Notes: generated by a model from the letters alone, not told the origin. Counted from the stretch's first letter, positions 23,049 to 34,350 are shown. The stretch is 64,000 nt of DNA from Dendrobium chrysotoxum (GCA_019925795.1 CM034307.1:20729197-20793196); one strand, 5' to 3'. Numbers and translations are program-made.

Positions 23049-23312
23049 AAAAGGGGGAGACGTTTCTGTGTTCTGTGCTGTTCTGTTTTTGCTTACTATT
23101 AATAATATTGGTTGTTTATGTTTACTCTTCTGTTTTCACTACATATTTTTCTCTCTTGTTATGTTTTTTTCTATATGTTATAATAAAAAAAAATTTGTTT
23201 CTTCTCCTCCTATTTAAAAATTAATAAACTATTCTTCTGAGGGGGAGCTAAGGAAGTCAGAACAACTGTGGCCATTAGAAAATATTATTTGACACCATCA
23301 AAAAGGGGGAGA
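23049..23312 (+). other. Three polypurine tracts upstream of the 3' LTR
   Basis: AAAAGGGGGAGA (23049), GAGGGGGAG (23239) and AAAAAGGGGGAGA (23300-23312). The last directly abuts the 3' LTR and would prime plus-strand DNA synthesis. Repeated polypurine tracts upstream of the 3' LTR have been described for Sireviruses. The intervening T-rich sequence (22974-23230) contains hydrophobic open frames that are not in the envelope-like frame and are not called. Confidence 0.8.
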
Positions 23313-23313
23313 T

Positions 23314-25282
23314 TATTGAAATCCAGGATCCCGAGCACTTAATTTTGATGGTGACAACTAATACTTACTGAATCCATATAGACTTCCTTTAGATTATAAA
23401 TGCTTAATCCTTATATATGAGAACTAACATTTCAGGTCAGATGGACACTGCTCAAGGTTACTGGAGACTCAAACCGGGTAGAATAGGATGTTGAAAAGTC
23501 TGTAATTTTTATTTCTTTATTTTTTTTCTTGAGTCTGTCACAGAAGCATGCATGTGAAAGGAGTAACCATGCACACACACAGGGGGAGAATTGTTTTAAA
23601 TGTTTAAATTTTATTTTAAGAATATCGTACTGTATGATTTAATATCGTACTGTACGATTAATTAATAATAATCAGGCTAATGACTAATTTTCAGATGATT
23701 AAATTTATAAACTGATCGTACTGTACGATACCTATTGTACTGTACGATAAGATACAATTGAGAAATCCTAGCCACCAGAATAATTTTGGTAAGTTCTTAA
23801 TTTTGATTTCCTGAACTGATCGTACTGTACGATGCTTATCATACTGTACGATGCTTATCATACTATACGATTAATTGAATACTTACCAAAATTATCTCCT
23901 TAATCAGGAAATAAATGTTGGTTTATAATTTAAAAGTTGATCGTACTGTACGATCATATATCGTACCGTACGACTGACATAGACGATTTCATTCGTCCCA
24001 TCGATCGTACCAGATGAAACAAAGGTTTTTTGTTCTGTTCGTCCTGGACGATATCCTGAAATGAACTAATCATACTGTACGACTAGTGGAGTGCTGGATG
24101 ACCGACAGAGATGATTTCATTCGTCCCATCGATCGTACCAGACGAAACCAAGAATTTTTGTTCTATTCATCCTGGATGATATTCGTATTGTACAGGACGA
24201 TATCCTAAAACACACTAATCGTACTGTACGACTAAAGGAGTGCTGGACGACTGGCAGAGACGAATTCTTTTGTCCCAGGGATCATCCCACAGAACATCCT
24301 GTACGAACATTACGAATCAACAGTATCGTCCTATACGATATACATATTATACAGTACGATATGTATAAACTTCGATAACTATTCGTCTGTACTCGTACTG
24401 GACGGAGCTATAATTGAACTGATCGTACTGTACGATTATAGATCGTACTGTACGAATAGAAACGTAAAAGTTGAAACTTTTAGGGTTTTCTGAAGCCTGA
24501 TATAAAACAACTTAAAATTTTTCCTAGAGTGTTGTTGATCTATCCTCTTACTGTGAGAGGCTTTAAGGGAAGAAGGAGATTCGTGAAGGAGAAGTTTTTC
24601 CTCGGAGAGATCCAGGGCTTGCGAGAGGAAGGTGAAGGTGAGCTTGAGCATGAGGGAGAAGTAGTGTGAGGGGATCACACGGTGGCTCCAAGTTAGCTGC
24701 ATGCTTTGCTCCTCTTGTGGCGTTGGGGAGTCTCGGGAAAGTTCTCGAGGGAAGAGTCACTTCAAGATCGACATCGCCAAGGTACTTTGCCATGTCCAGG
24801 AGGGAGAAAAAGGAGAAGGTCCGCTGCCGTCACCAGGAGGGTGACATAGCGTTTGGTATTCCACCGCACCGAGGGAGGTGAAAGTGAGTATTATAAAGGC
24901 TTCTCTGCCTTGCTGTGGGAGTAAAAGGAGAGTCAACTTTTACTAGTGCAAATCCCGGAGTAGAGGACTCCGGGGAGTGGACGTAGGTCAAGTGACAGAA
25001 CCACTATAAAAATCTCTGGTGTGTTTTTTCCATTTTACCGTACTTTACTTTTCATGCTCTTAATTAGTACGTCAAATTGCTTGGTGAAAAATCATAATTT
25101 GAATCTTGTATTGTGAAAGTTAAAATTGAATTACCAATATCGTTGGTGTGATCGTTGTACTTGCTTCCGCATGTTATTCGTTGAGTTATCCTTTAAAAAT
25201 ACAAAAAAAATAGAACTCCTGTTTAGGGTTGAATTTTTAAAATACCAATTCACCCCCCCTCTTGGTGCATCTCATACTTTCA
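23314..25282 (+). repeat. 3' LTR of copia-1
   Basis: 1,969 bp. Starts TATTGAAATCCAGG (the G of the usual TG has become A) and ends TCATACTTTCA. It has its own palindrome array (23630-24457, about seven perfect units), a shortened copy of the ~149-bp tandem unit, and a TATA box at 24501. It carries extra GCTTATCATACTGTACGAT-type units near 23830-23870 that the 5' LTR lacks. Confidence 0.95.
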
Positions 25283-25970
25283 TCTTCTACTTTAGGATTC
25301 TCATATATTTTTAATAATTTTAATATATAGACTTGATGAGATTATTAATTTCATTTTCAGGTTAGCTATGATTTTGAATTTTAATCTATTCATATCTAAT
25401 TTTTAATACTAATTATTCATCTTACAATTTTTAAAAGTTAAATTCATAAAGGTTTAGCTTGTAAATTCAAATTAGGATAACAGTTCAAATGGTTGAATGA
25501 GTTAAAAATTAGTTTTTCCAACCTATCAAGTATAAACATAGTTCATTTAAATTAGGATCTATGGTTTTATTATTATCCTAATTTTTCATAACTTTTAATT
25601 TTCATTTTTATAAAGTTTTATAAAAAATCATAATATAACAGTAATTAGAAGAATTATAATTTAAGCATGAAGAAAATTTACTAATATGTAAATAAACACA
25701 TAAACAAACATTACAAACACATGCTTTCATATGAATGATAAAAAGCACATAAAATATGTGTTGAAAATAACATAGCATTTATAACATGACACCATTACAA
25801 GATAACCAGTGTACAAGGCACCCAAAATTTAACAATAGCTTTCGAAGCCAAAATTTTCAATTAAGTTCATCTATAGAAGCCAAAATCTCCCACCACTTCA
25901 TTTTATTCTATAAAATAATAAAGTAGAATAGCAACAACATATACACATCCTTAAGAATTCTTCACTCTTT
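25283..25970. other. Right target duplication and AT-rich flank
   Basis: TCTTC at 25283-25287 is the right copy of the copia-1 target duplication. The remainder is AT-rich and non-coding. A pyrimidine tract at about 25890 (TCTCCCACCACTTC) could be the complement of the polypurine tract of the minus-strand Athila-like element that follows, but no LTR border could be fixed. Confidence 0.55.
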
Positions 25971-26009
25971 TAAGCACATGATTTCAATGGTTTTCAAAGT
26001 TTTCTTGTC

Positions 26010-26231
26010 CTATATCCTGATGGCACCATTAAGAAAAATTCTAATGATTATGAAAGGACCAATCCATCCAGATTTGATTTTCCCATGGCAATACTTTTCC
26101 TTATAATCAAATATCAACACATCTTGCCCAGGAAAGAAATCATATAAGAAAACTCTACCACCATGCATCTTCAGTAGTTCTGCCATGTACTTCTTCATAT
26201 CTTCATGCAAATCCTCTTTAAATTCTTTCAA
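26010..26231 (-). pseudogene. Integrase C-terminal end, Athila-like
   Basis: Encodes ALKMHGGR-like residues followed by PGQDVLIFDYKEK, HGKIKSGWIGPFII and NGAIRI. This matches the C-terminal pattern GQKVLLY....PGKLKSRWSGPF typical of Athila/Tat gypsy integrases. Catalytic core residues are not present; the rest of pol has been lost. Confidence 0.75.
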
Positions 26232-26731
26232 CTTAGTAATAATAGTAGAGCTTTACATGTGGAGAAGTAAAAATAATCCTCATTCTTGGTATGATTTTTA
26301 TTTTGGTTCATTGAAGGAGATGATGTATGCTTGATTCTACCCATCACTTAGACTTTTTGATTTTCAAGAGAAGAAAGTATGATACTCACTCAAGAGTAGG
26401 TACGGACTAAAAAGAGAACTTCCTCCAAATTGTTTTTATAGATTTCAATGGGAGGAAAGTTTAAAAATTTTGAAATTTTAATAATGAAGGCTTGTCGGGG
26501 AGCTGCGGTGTTCAAAGCTATGACACCGTTGTGCTCCTTTATTCCCTCTCAAGTTTTTTTTTAAGCATATTCAACAAAACCTAATCTAAATGATAGGGTT
26601 GGCTCCATAAAATCCCTAAGTTTATAGTCTTCAGCGAGACTGGATAACCGATTAGACCTAAGATTGGGCTGCCTCCCAAGCAGCGTTAAGTTTATAGTCT
26701 TCAGCCAAACTTGCCTAGATTTTTTATTTGA

Positions 26732-27992
26732 CTAAGGTGGATGATTGTTGTTCTTCAATTGAGTCTGATTGGTATCACTTTCCTTCTCTTTAGGATTAAC
26801 TTTAATGCTACTAGGAAGGGATCCAATGGGTCTAATACTCATAAAAATTACAGCTGACTTAGTTGAGTTTCTAAATTTTTTAATTAAATCAGCTTGATTT
26901 TGTAATTGAGTTCCCAATTGCATGAACACATCTTCTAGTGGTTACTTTCTACTTTCATACTAATTTCTTAGATTAAATCTAGGAGGATATACTGGCCTTG
27001 GATTGTTATTAGCTTGGTTTTGATTATTCTTATTTATGCCTTAATTTTTTTGACTAAAATTCCATTGATTTTCACTATTATTATTTGACTAATTAAAATT
27101 TGAGTGATTTCTTCAACCTAGATTATATGTATATTCCAATCAAATTTATTTTTTCAATCCCCTGTATATCATTTTCCTCCATTGAGCTTTTATCTTCTAA
27201 ATGTAAAGATGAATCAGAATTTAAGCCTAAAGTACTCAATTTCTTTGATATTGCTGTAACTTTTGTAATTAAAATAGGTAAAGAATCTTTTTTTATAAAC
27301 TCCAGCCACTCTCTTAGGATTCACCCTATCACCAGGTCACCAAAAATCATTTGTTGCCATTTCTTCAATTAATTCATAAGCATCTTCAAAAGGCTTTGAC
27401 ATCAAAGAATCTCCAGTTGCAGCATCAATTATAGCTCTAAGGAATCATACCAATCCATTATAAAAAGGTTGAATTATCAACCAATTAGGTAAGGCATGAT
27501 GAGGGCACTTTTTAAGCATCTCCTTGAATCTCTCACAACTCTCGTAAATAGATTCTCCTTCTAATTGAGTCAAAGAAGTACTATCGTTTCTAAGCTTGAC
27601 AATCTTAGAAGTTGGAAAATACTTTCCTACAAATTTATGGGCCAACTCATTCCATATTGTAATAGAGTATGGGAATAAAAAATTTAACCACTTTTTTGCT
27701 TTATCTCTTAATGAAAATGAGAATAATCTAAGTCTAATGGCATCATTATAAACACCATTATACTTAAATGTTGTACAAATTTCTATGAAACTTACTAAAT
27801 GTAGGTTAGGATCTTCAATTTGAGTTCCCCCAAATTGAGAATTTTGTTCCATCCAAATGATTACATGTTTTAATTCAAAATTATTTGCTTGGATGGTGAG
27901 TATATTTATGCTTTGGTGAATTCCGTCTACCAAAGGGTTTACAAAATCCTTAAGAGGTATAGAATGTCTATGTTTTGAACAGGGTCGGCCAT
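26732..27992 (-). pseudogene. gag: Athila-like gag
   Basis: ATG at 27992 gives MADPVQ, then a frameshift into the frame open at 27933-27445: IQANNFELK, QFGGTQIEDPNLHL, FIEICTTFKYNGV, DAIRLRLFSFSLRDKAKKWLNF, ELAHKFVGKYFPTSK, LEGESIYESCERFKEMLKKCPHHALPNW, FYNGL. This is the retrotransposon gag domain in its Athila form. After a stop it continues as IIDAATGDSLM and EDAYELIEEMA. A later piece (26929-26732) carries the conserved GSLPS...VNPKEKE stretch. It is broken by several stops. Confidence 0.85.
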
Positions 27993-28200
27993 TTTAAAAA
28001 TATATTTGGTGCTTTAAATTTTAGAAAGGGTTCTCTCAATTTTAAAATCAAAATTTAAACATGCCTCCCCTCTATGTTTTATAAGTATGCAACCACAGAT
28101 ATGCAATTAGTAAATTAAAATAAAAGAAAAAAAGAGTATAGTAGGACTAATTTTGCAATTAATTCAACAATATAGTAAATTTACAAATAAAATAAATTCT

Positions 28201-28218
28201 TCCCCAGCATCAGCGACA
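28201..28218 (-). other. Degraded Athila-type primer binding site
   Basis: The + strand TCCCCAGCATCAGCGACA is the complement of a sequence resembling the Athila primer site that begins TGGCGCCGTTGCCGGGGA, with several substitutions. It lies directly upstream (minus strand) of the gag leader and next to the LTR-end segment. Confidence 0.6.
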
Positions 28219-28320
28219 ATAACTTGATGGTGGCGGTGGAGTAACCTAAAGAATTGTCAAAATGATTTAGGGCTCTATAAATCCCTAAATAATGCTTAGG
28301 TTTTTAATATATAAAAATTA
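28219..28320 (-). repeat. Athila-like LTR-end segment, copy 2, split by a LINE
   Basis: The 3' end of the 5' LTR (minus orientation), nearly identical in phrase order to 13865-13975. After the LINE insertion the shared word GATAGAGTAGAG reappears at 32974, so the LINE appears to have landed inside this LTR. Confidence 0.6.
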
Positions 28321-28324
28321 TAAA

Positions 28325-29486
28325 AAAATTAGAGTTAGAGGTGGTAAAATTATTTTTAAACTTGACATTGCTAAAGCTTATGATAACCCTAATTAGAAGT
28401 TTCTCTATTCTATTTTACAGCTTTTTGATTTCAATTATGAATTTATTAACTTGATCAAAAATTATATTGAAGGCTCATACTTTTTTGTTATTATCAATGG
28501 TAAAAGTAATGGCTTCTTTAAATCTTCTCATGCTTTGAGACAAGATGATCCTATTTCCCCTGCTATTTTTATTATAGCTACTGAATATATATCAAGGGGT
28601 CTTACAAAACATTATGAAAGGCATAATAATCTCTATTATTGTACTACTGGTGGTTTCTCAATATCTCATTTATGTTTTCCTGACTATATTATCATTTTTC
28701 TAATGCTTCTTTAAATATGATTAATATTCTCACGAATTTCTTGCACAATTTTGAGAGGACTAGTGGCATGTCTATGAACAAAAAGAAGTACTATTTCATT
28801 GGCCCTAAAAAATTGACTATTGATCGTACTAATACTATTAAGAATATGACTAGTTTTTTGTAAGGTGTTTTGCCTTTAAAGTACCTAGGGGTGCCTCTTT
28901 TTAAAGGTTAGAAAAAAACTTTCCTTTTTGATGATTTAATCACTACTGTTAACAATAGACTTAATTCTTGGGAATACAATTTTTTGAGCTTTGGTGGGAC
29001 AATAATTTTGATTAAAAGTGTTTTGTGCTTTCTTCCTATTTACACTTTTCAAACTCTTCAACCTACTTTGGTTGTTTGCAATAGACTTGAAAAATTATTC
29101 AATAAAATCTTTTGAAAAGGCTCTAATTTCAATTCCAAAATCCTTTGGACTAATTTGAGTAACTATTGTGGTGTGTTAGAGGAAGGGAAGTTGGGTTGTA
29201 AGAACATGGCTGATTTAGCTCATGCTTTTGCTATTAAACTTTGGTTCAAACTCTGTGCTAAAACTAGTCTTTGGGCTCATTTCATGACTTCCAAGTATTG
29301 TGTTGGCAGACACCCTACTACTTGCTATTATAATAAAGGTGACTCTATGGTCTAGAAAAGACTTTGCTCTATCAAATGGGAAGTTGAGTATCATATTAAA
29401 TGGGGTGTTAGTTATGCTAACCTTTTTTTCTGGCAGGATCATTGGTTGGATGGGACATTTATAGACTATATGCTTAACACCATATC
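28325..29486 (+). pseudogene. LINE reverse transcriptase, C-terminal half
   Basis: RT motif A KLDIAKAYD near 28350; then NGFFKSSHALRQDDPISPAIF (the plant LINE pattern SRGLRQGDPLSP) at about 28505; ISHLCFPDYIIIF where the catalytic ADD should be, now PDY; SMNKKKYYF, LPLKYLGVPL, LNSWEYNFLSFGG and FFWQDHW downstream. Stops occur near 28395, 28860 and 29354. The frame continues beyond the MITE at 30159, so the MITE inserted after the LINE. Confidence 0.85.
29479..29486. repeat. Target-site duplication of the hAT MITE, left
   Basis: ACCATATC, repeated exactly at 30151-30158. An 8-bp duplication is characteristic of hAT transposases. Confidence 0.9.
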
Positions 29487-30150
29487 TAGGGGTGCAAACG
29501 AGACGTGTCAAGCTCGAGTCAAGGGGTATTCAAGCCAAGCTCGACTGCCAAAAATTGAGCTCGAGCTCGACTCACAACACAGAAACGAGCTCGTCGAGCT
29601 GGTTATCGAGCCGCTCGATTTCAATTTCGCACCCGCAATTTGCCTTTTTCCTGCCTAGTTTCTCGGCTAGCAGTGCGACAAGAGAAAAGGTACCTCGTAT
29701 AGTGAGCCAACAGCATTACAGTGGGTGTATTTTTCTTTTTCTATTGTATAAAAAAAGATGAAGACTTGACCAATGCATTTTTTGGTGGATAAAGCAACGA
29801 AATCATTTCCCAAATTCTATTCAAGCTGCTCAGCCGTTGCTTTCTCCGTTGGATAAAACATTTAACTCCAATTTTTTTTTCTCTTGGATAAAACATCTAA
29901 CTCATTAGCATTTGATAGCTCTTGGGAACATATCCCAATATTTAATATATATGAATTTGAATGCTGTTGACCTTAGATGTAGTTTTTTTTATTTTTTTAA
30001 ATTATTGACAGCCATCTTTTTTTTAATTTAAAATTAATAAAAATAGTAATTACTTAAATTTAAAAAATAAAAATTTCTTCGAGTCAGCTCGCGAGCTCAA
30101 GCTCGAACTCGAGCTGGTTCGTGAGCCGGCTTAACTCACTTACACACCTA
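29487..30150. mobile_element. hAT-type MITE, 664 bp
   Basis: Begins TAGGGGTGCAAACGAG and ends CACACCTA, whose complement is TAGGTGTG, giving short terminal inverted repeats of the hAT type. Subterminal regions are rich in GAGCTCGAGCTCGA and GCTCGAACTCGAGC motifs in inverse orientation, the usual transposase-binding style of plant hAT MITEs. The interior is AT-rich with no coding capacity. Exact 8-bp duplications flank it. Mobilisation would require an autonomous hAT elsewhere. Confidence 0.9.
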
Positions 30151-30158
30151 ACCATATC

Positions 30159-30720
30159 TAACTCGGCTATTAAGGTCAATTCTTTCATTCTAGATGGTTG
30201 TTGGGATTATAATAAGCTTGGTGAAGTGGTTCCTGAGACTATTATCAATCAAATTATGCAAATTCCATTAAATACTAATATTGATGATTTGTTACTATGC
30301 AATTTGTTTGATAATGGTCATTTCTATTTCAAAGATGCTTGGAATGCTATTAAAACTAAGTTCTCTATTTCTAAAATTTTCTCTATGATATGGCATAAGA
30401 GTATACCTACTACTATTGCTACTTTTATTTGGAGATTTTTGCATAATTTTTTGCTGACTGATCAGAATCTTATCAAAAAGAGGTTTTGTTTTACCTTCCA
30501 AATGTCATTACTACTTGCATGAGGAAAATATCCATCATGTATTTATTTCGGGGTCTATTGCTTCTAAAATCTAGATGTACTTTGATGATATTTTTAAGTT
30601 CAATCACTTTTCTGGTAATATGAGTATCAAGGATATTTTAGATCTTTAGTTTACTACTCCCAGAGGACACATTAGAAATCTCATACCTTCGCTTATCTTG
30701 TGGTATCTTTAGTTTGCTAG
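30159..30720 (+). pseudogene. LINE zinc-finger-like (zf-RVT) region
   Basis: Continues the LINE frame after the MITE: FILDGCWDYNKLGEVVPETII, NGHFYFKDAWNAI, MIWHKSIPTTIATFIWRFLHNFLLTDQNL. This is the zf-RVT pattern between RT and RNase H of plant LINEs; the Cys/His residues beyond about 30500 are partly lost through frameshifts. Confidence 0.75.
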
Positions 30721-30929
30721 AAATAGTTCTATTTTTAATAATATTTTCATGGATCATCGTGATATTATTAGAAATATCAAAGATAAAACTATGAAGCTCT
30801 ATAAGGCTAATCTTTTGACCTCAAAAAATTTTAGAGGTGTCTCTTTGCTGCTAAGGAGTTTGGTATTACTTTACATGATTACCATGTCTTTGATGGTATT
30901 AAGCTCATTTACTGGACCAAACCTCGTTA

Positions 30930-31415
30930 TAACAGTTTTAAGCTCAATACTGATGGTTCTATCAAGAACGATTCTTTTGGTTGTGGCGGCATAATTAGAT
31001 ATTCCCAAGGTAATTTCATTATGGCATTTGTAGGTCCTCTTCAAAGATGCTCTGTTATTTTTGCTGAACTTTCTGCCATCTTATATGGGCTTAAGTTGTG
31101 TATATCTATTAGCATAGTTAATATCTAGCTTGAGGTGGATGCGTTGAATTGTCTTTATTATTTAAAATATATGGATGATATTACCTGTAGCCCTGATCTT
31201 TTTTATCAGCTTAGAGACATTAAGCATTATATTTATCTGCTAAATATAAGAATATCCCATGTTCATATAGCGGGAAATGCTTGTGCTGATTGGTTAGCAA
31301 ATCTTGGTTGTAGTTTTCAATTTCTTACTGATCTTTTCTATCATAATTTACCTCCTTTTGTTAAAGGCCTCATCAGATTAGACAAATTGGGTTTTCCTTT
31401 TGTTAGAAGATCATA
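30930..31415 (+). pseudogene. LINE RNase H domain
   Basis: LNTDGSIKNDSFGCGGIIR (first catalytic Asp in NTDGS), then AELSAILYGLKL (catalytic Glu), LEVDALNCL (Asp, after a stop near 31126), SPDLFYQLRDIKHYI and ISHVHIAGNACADWLANLG with the final HxxxNxxAD motif. It removes RNA from the RNA-DNA hybrid. From 31416 to 32870 is the LINE 3' non-coding part with no supported gene. Confidence 0.8.
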
Positions 31416-32874
31416 GTGGTTTTCTCCTATGCTTCATGGACCGTTATTCTGGATTTACCCTTCTATTCTTTGGGATTTCCTGGGTTTTTTGGACTAGATT
31501 TTACTATCTTATTTGGATTTTTTCCTTCATAATGCTTTTGGTTGTGAATTTATCTGGCAATGATTGGAATATATTTTATTATAGCCACAATCTCACTACT
31601 GCTTTTCTCATTTCTATTAGAAGAGTAGTTGCCTTGTGATTATTCTGGATAATGGTATGGAATCCTTTGTTATTTATTTCGTTAATGGCTAGTTGATAAA
31701 AAATGGGACTATGTTTTGGCGATTTTGGAGATGGGTGTATTAATTTTTATTTCCTAGCTATGGAAAATTGTGGGGGCTGATATGCATTTATTTCATTTCA
31801 CTAATATTTTATTTTCTTTTTTGTTAATGGTTTAAATTGGGTTTCTCTCATTGGCTGGTTTTGGTTATACGCATCAGTGGTGGTTTAGATTAAAGCAGTA
31901 GCTGATTAATATTAGTTATGATAATCATGATACTACACACCTGAAATATTATATCATTCAGATTTAGACCCTTCATGCTATGATTATTCTCTTTTTGTGG
32001 TTTAATTATCTGTTGCCGAATATGGGGAATTTTTGGGTTTATTTTCCTCATGATTATCCTAATATTTATTGGTGCTTAGCCCATAGTTATGGTGTAACTA
32101 CTATTATTGCTAACTTTAGTGATTTGGGGCTCTCTTAGTGGATTATTATCAACTAGTTTATGAGATCTTCTGCAATTCTCTTTCCAATTAAAATATTTAA
32201 ATTTATTTTTTGGTGTTTTTTGCTATGTGTATTGCATTACTTGATCAGACGACTTTGCATTTTACCTGAGGGTTTGGTGCTGCCTCTCGGTGGCTGCTTG
32301 ATTTCTCTCTATTTTTGGATTTCCATGCTCTCTTTGTTCTATTTCATGATGATGGGTTTGACCATTTTGGTGATTTTTTTACAATGATTTTTTATTGGAA
32401 GGGAATTGTGTTGTTTTATCTTAATTCCAAATTTATAATATGTAACTGTCCCTTTGAATTTTTCTATTTTGGCTGCTTTTTTTATTAAAATCTTTATCTT
32501 TGCAGGTGATTCTTTCAACATAAGTATTAACTACCATGCTAGGTTTGAATTGTGGTGTTTGAACTTTTTTGGCCTCATCCATTTTTTACAGGTTCCTTTT
32601 CGCACAGGATTTTTGTTTCCTAATTTTGTTAGTGGAGAGATGGAACTTAAGGGCAATCTTTTTCTCTTTCCTAAATTTTTGGTGTTGGCTTATTAGCTAC
32701 CTAGAATGTACCTACTTTTTTTTGTAATGTTGATTAGTAGGGATCTTGACCTCCTAGGTTTTTCTTTGACTTTTTTTTGTAGCTATTGTGAGCAGCAGTG
32801 AGCTCGAGATCTCTTTTAAGGATCTTGTCATTTTTATTCTAATCAATATGTAGACCCCTCTTTAGGTTCCCCCC

Positions 32875-32924
32875 AATATATATATGTGTGTGTATGTGTA
32901 TATATATATATATATATATAAACT
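32875..32924. repeat. (TA)n(TG)n tail of the LINE
   Basis: A simple TA/TG dinucleotide tract directly after CCCCCC marks the LINE 3' terminus. The interrupted Athila-like LTR resumes beyond it. Confidence 0.8.
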
Positions 32925-34100
32925 CTACTTAATATATGTAAGTATCATGCTGAATCAAATAATATTATGATAGAGTAGAGTATTGATCTCACAAGGAAGA
33001 ATGTTTACTTGTAAATACTTGTATTGTCTATTTCAACTACAATAATTATCCTACTCAATAACAATAAGTTTTGATAGATATTCAATCACTTAATTTAAAA
33101 TAAAAACAATTAAATAAAGTACTATTTGGATAAATTATTTTGGATTGATAGAATATAAATACAATATGTTTCCTAATGATTCTCTTTAATATTGATGCTA
33201 TTCAGAGCATATGCATCACTGATCACTTAGTCAAGCGTGAAGAGATAAATAATATATTAAACTCTTCCAACATTAATACCACTCTAAACTCCCATAGTAT
33301 TTCACCTTATGGAAATCTTAGAAGAGTAAGTAAAGCGTGTATTATTAAAACCCCCTCATGATAATTCATCTTTATAAATTTGATACATAACAAGCACTAT
33401 GCATATGCTTGTATCATACCAATCCAACATACCTGGTTGTGCCTGCTTTTCTATTCCTAGGCTCCACATTACACTTGATATTAACTACACATATGGCCAC
33501 TCTATGCATTAAATAAAGACCTGGTATATTGAAAACATCAAAAAATTATTTATGAAGATAATTCATTAGTACTCCATATTTTATTTACACCATCAATCCA
33601 AAACTAGAGAAATTAGCCAGACATAAAGAATAAGTAAAATATTAATTTTTTATTTATTGCACAAAAAAAAGAAAGTATAGAAGAAAAGATATCACAGGAT
33701 GGTTCAATGATCTCCTCTACACTCCTCTTTGAACTTACAAAATTGCTTCCACAAATATAAGCCAAACACATTAATGAAATGTATCTAGTACTTCGTTGAA
33801 TTCCCTTAGTTATCACCCCTAAGGAAAAATTAGAGAAGCACTATAAAGGCTAAAATTAAACAAGTGATTGAACTCCTCTGCTAAAATTATAGACAAATTA
33901 TTTATAGAAAAATATAGAAAATGGATTCTGGCATCGAGGTGGTGTAAATGATTGAGCCGTGGTTGTATTATTTATAATGCCACAATGATGTATCATACTT
34001 GAAATTTTTGCCCATTTCCTATATTTTTCTATACAAACACAACTAAAATAACACATTTTCACTAACAAATTAAAACATATAATATAACATTATTTATACT
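32925..34100. other. Probable continuation of the Athila-like LTR
   Basis: Begins with sequence matching 13985-14040 (…TCAA(G/A)TAATA..., GATAGAGTAGAG) and continues with ATTGATCTCACAAGG, a phrase common in Athila-type LTRs. No coding region is seen. The outer LTR border could not be fixed because copy 1 diverges early. Confidence 0.45.
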
Positions 34101-34109
34101 TATTAGTAC

Positions 34110-34350
34110 CCTATATATAGTGTATTATTTGACCTAGTAGGATATTCAGACTCACACTTTATAAGTTTTAGAGTTCATAAAAAAACACATCAGAGATGTT
34201 GTACCAAAATTTGATATTAATATTCTAAGTATGATATTGATATTAAATTCACCAATAATAAAAATTAGTTGGTGAATATATATATTTAGATAGATAGTTA
34301 TGAGAGGCTTGGTGCACTTAGATCTAGGTTGTGAGCGAATGACCTAAGTG
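34110..34350 (+). pseudogene. Copia-3 pol remnant: RNase H pieces
   Basis: GYSDSHFISFRVHKKTH at 34140 matches GYSDSDFAGCRVDRKST of copia-1, and a decayed LVNIYI...LSA stop at 34270-34348 matches the last pol residues LADIF...IQA stop. Internal RNase H sequence is deleted between them. This begins the oldest layer of the nested cluster. Confidence 0.7.

Larger units (their letters stand above)
14251..25282 (+). mobile_element. Full-length copia retrotransposon, Sirevirus/SIRE type (copia-1)
   Basis: An 11,032-bp element: 5' LTR (14251-16203), PBS (16206), gag, pol in the copia order protease-integrase-RT-RNase H, a palindrome array and TATA box, an envelope-like gene, three polypurine-like tracts and a 3' LTR (23314-25282), flanked by a perfect 5-bp target duplication. 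Long LTRs, large gag with a coiled coil and second zinc knuckle, an extra ORF downstream of pol and multiple polypurine tracts are traits of the Sirevirus (SIRE1/Maximus) lineage. All genes are inactivated by stops or frameshifts; the LTRs differ by scattered substitutions and some indels, so the insertion is not very recent. Confidence 0.95.
25971..28218 (-). mobile_element. Athila-like gypsy element, internally deleted
   Basis: On the minus strand this reads PBS (28218-28201), gag (27992-26732), then within about 500 bp the C-terminal end of integrase (26231-26010). Protease, RT, RNase H and most of integrase are absent, so this is a deletion derivative. The segment 26270-26730 contains the phrase GGGCTGCCTCCCAAGCAGCG, often seen near gag in Athila-type elements. 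LTR-end segments lie at 28219-28320 and probably 13865-14045. Confidence 0.75.
28320..32924 (+). mobile_element. 5'-truncated L1-type LINE retrotransposon
   Basis: Starts abruptly inside the reverse transcriptase (KIIFKLDIAKAYD) and runs through the RT thumb, a zf-RVT-like domain and a C-terminal RNase H, then about 1.5 kb of 3' non-coding sequence ending in a (TA/TG)n tail at 32875-32924. The 5' truncation and simple-repeat tail are normal products of target-primed reverse transcription. A hAT MITE (29487-30150) interrupts it. Numerous stops show it is dead. Confidence 0.85.

Noticed and set aside
22970..23224. Very hydrophobic open frames after the envelope-like gene that look like a membrane anchor
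   Set aside because: They are in other frames than the envelope-like ORF, start without a suitable ATG and come from the T-rich stretch between polypurine tracts.
14563..24457. Regularly recurring short palindromes that could be mistaken for a CRISPR array
   Set aside because: Spacing is irregular, spacers are not uniform, units are perfect palindromes inside LTR U3 regions, and the sequence is clearly plant retroelement DNA.
31400..32696. Several hydrophobic open frames of 60-80 codons
   Set aside because: They lie in the T-rich 3' non-coding part of the LINE; hydrophobicity follows from T-rich codons (Phe, Leu, Ile).
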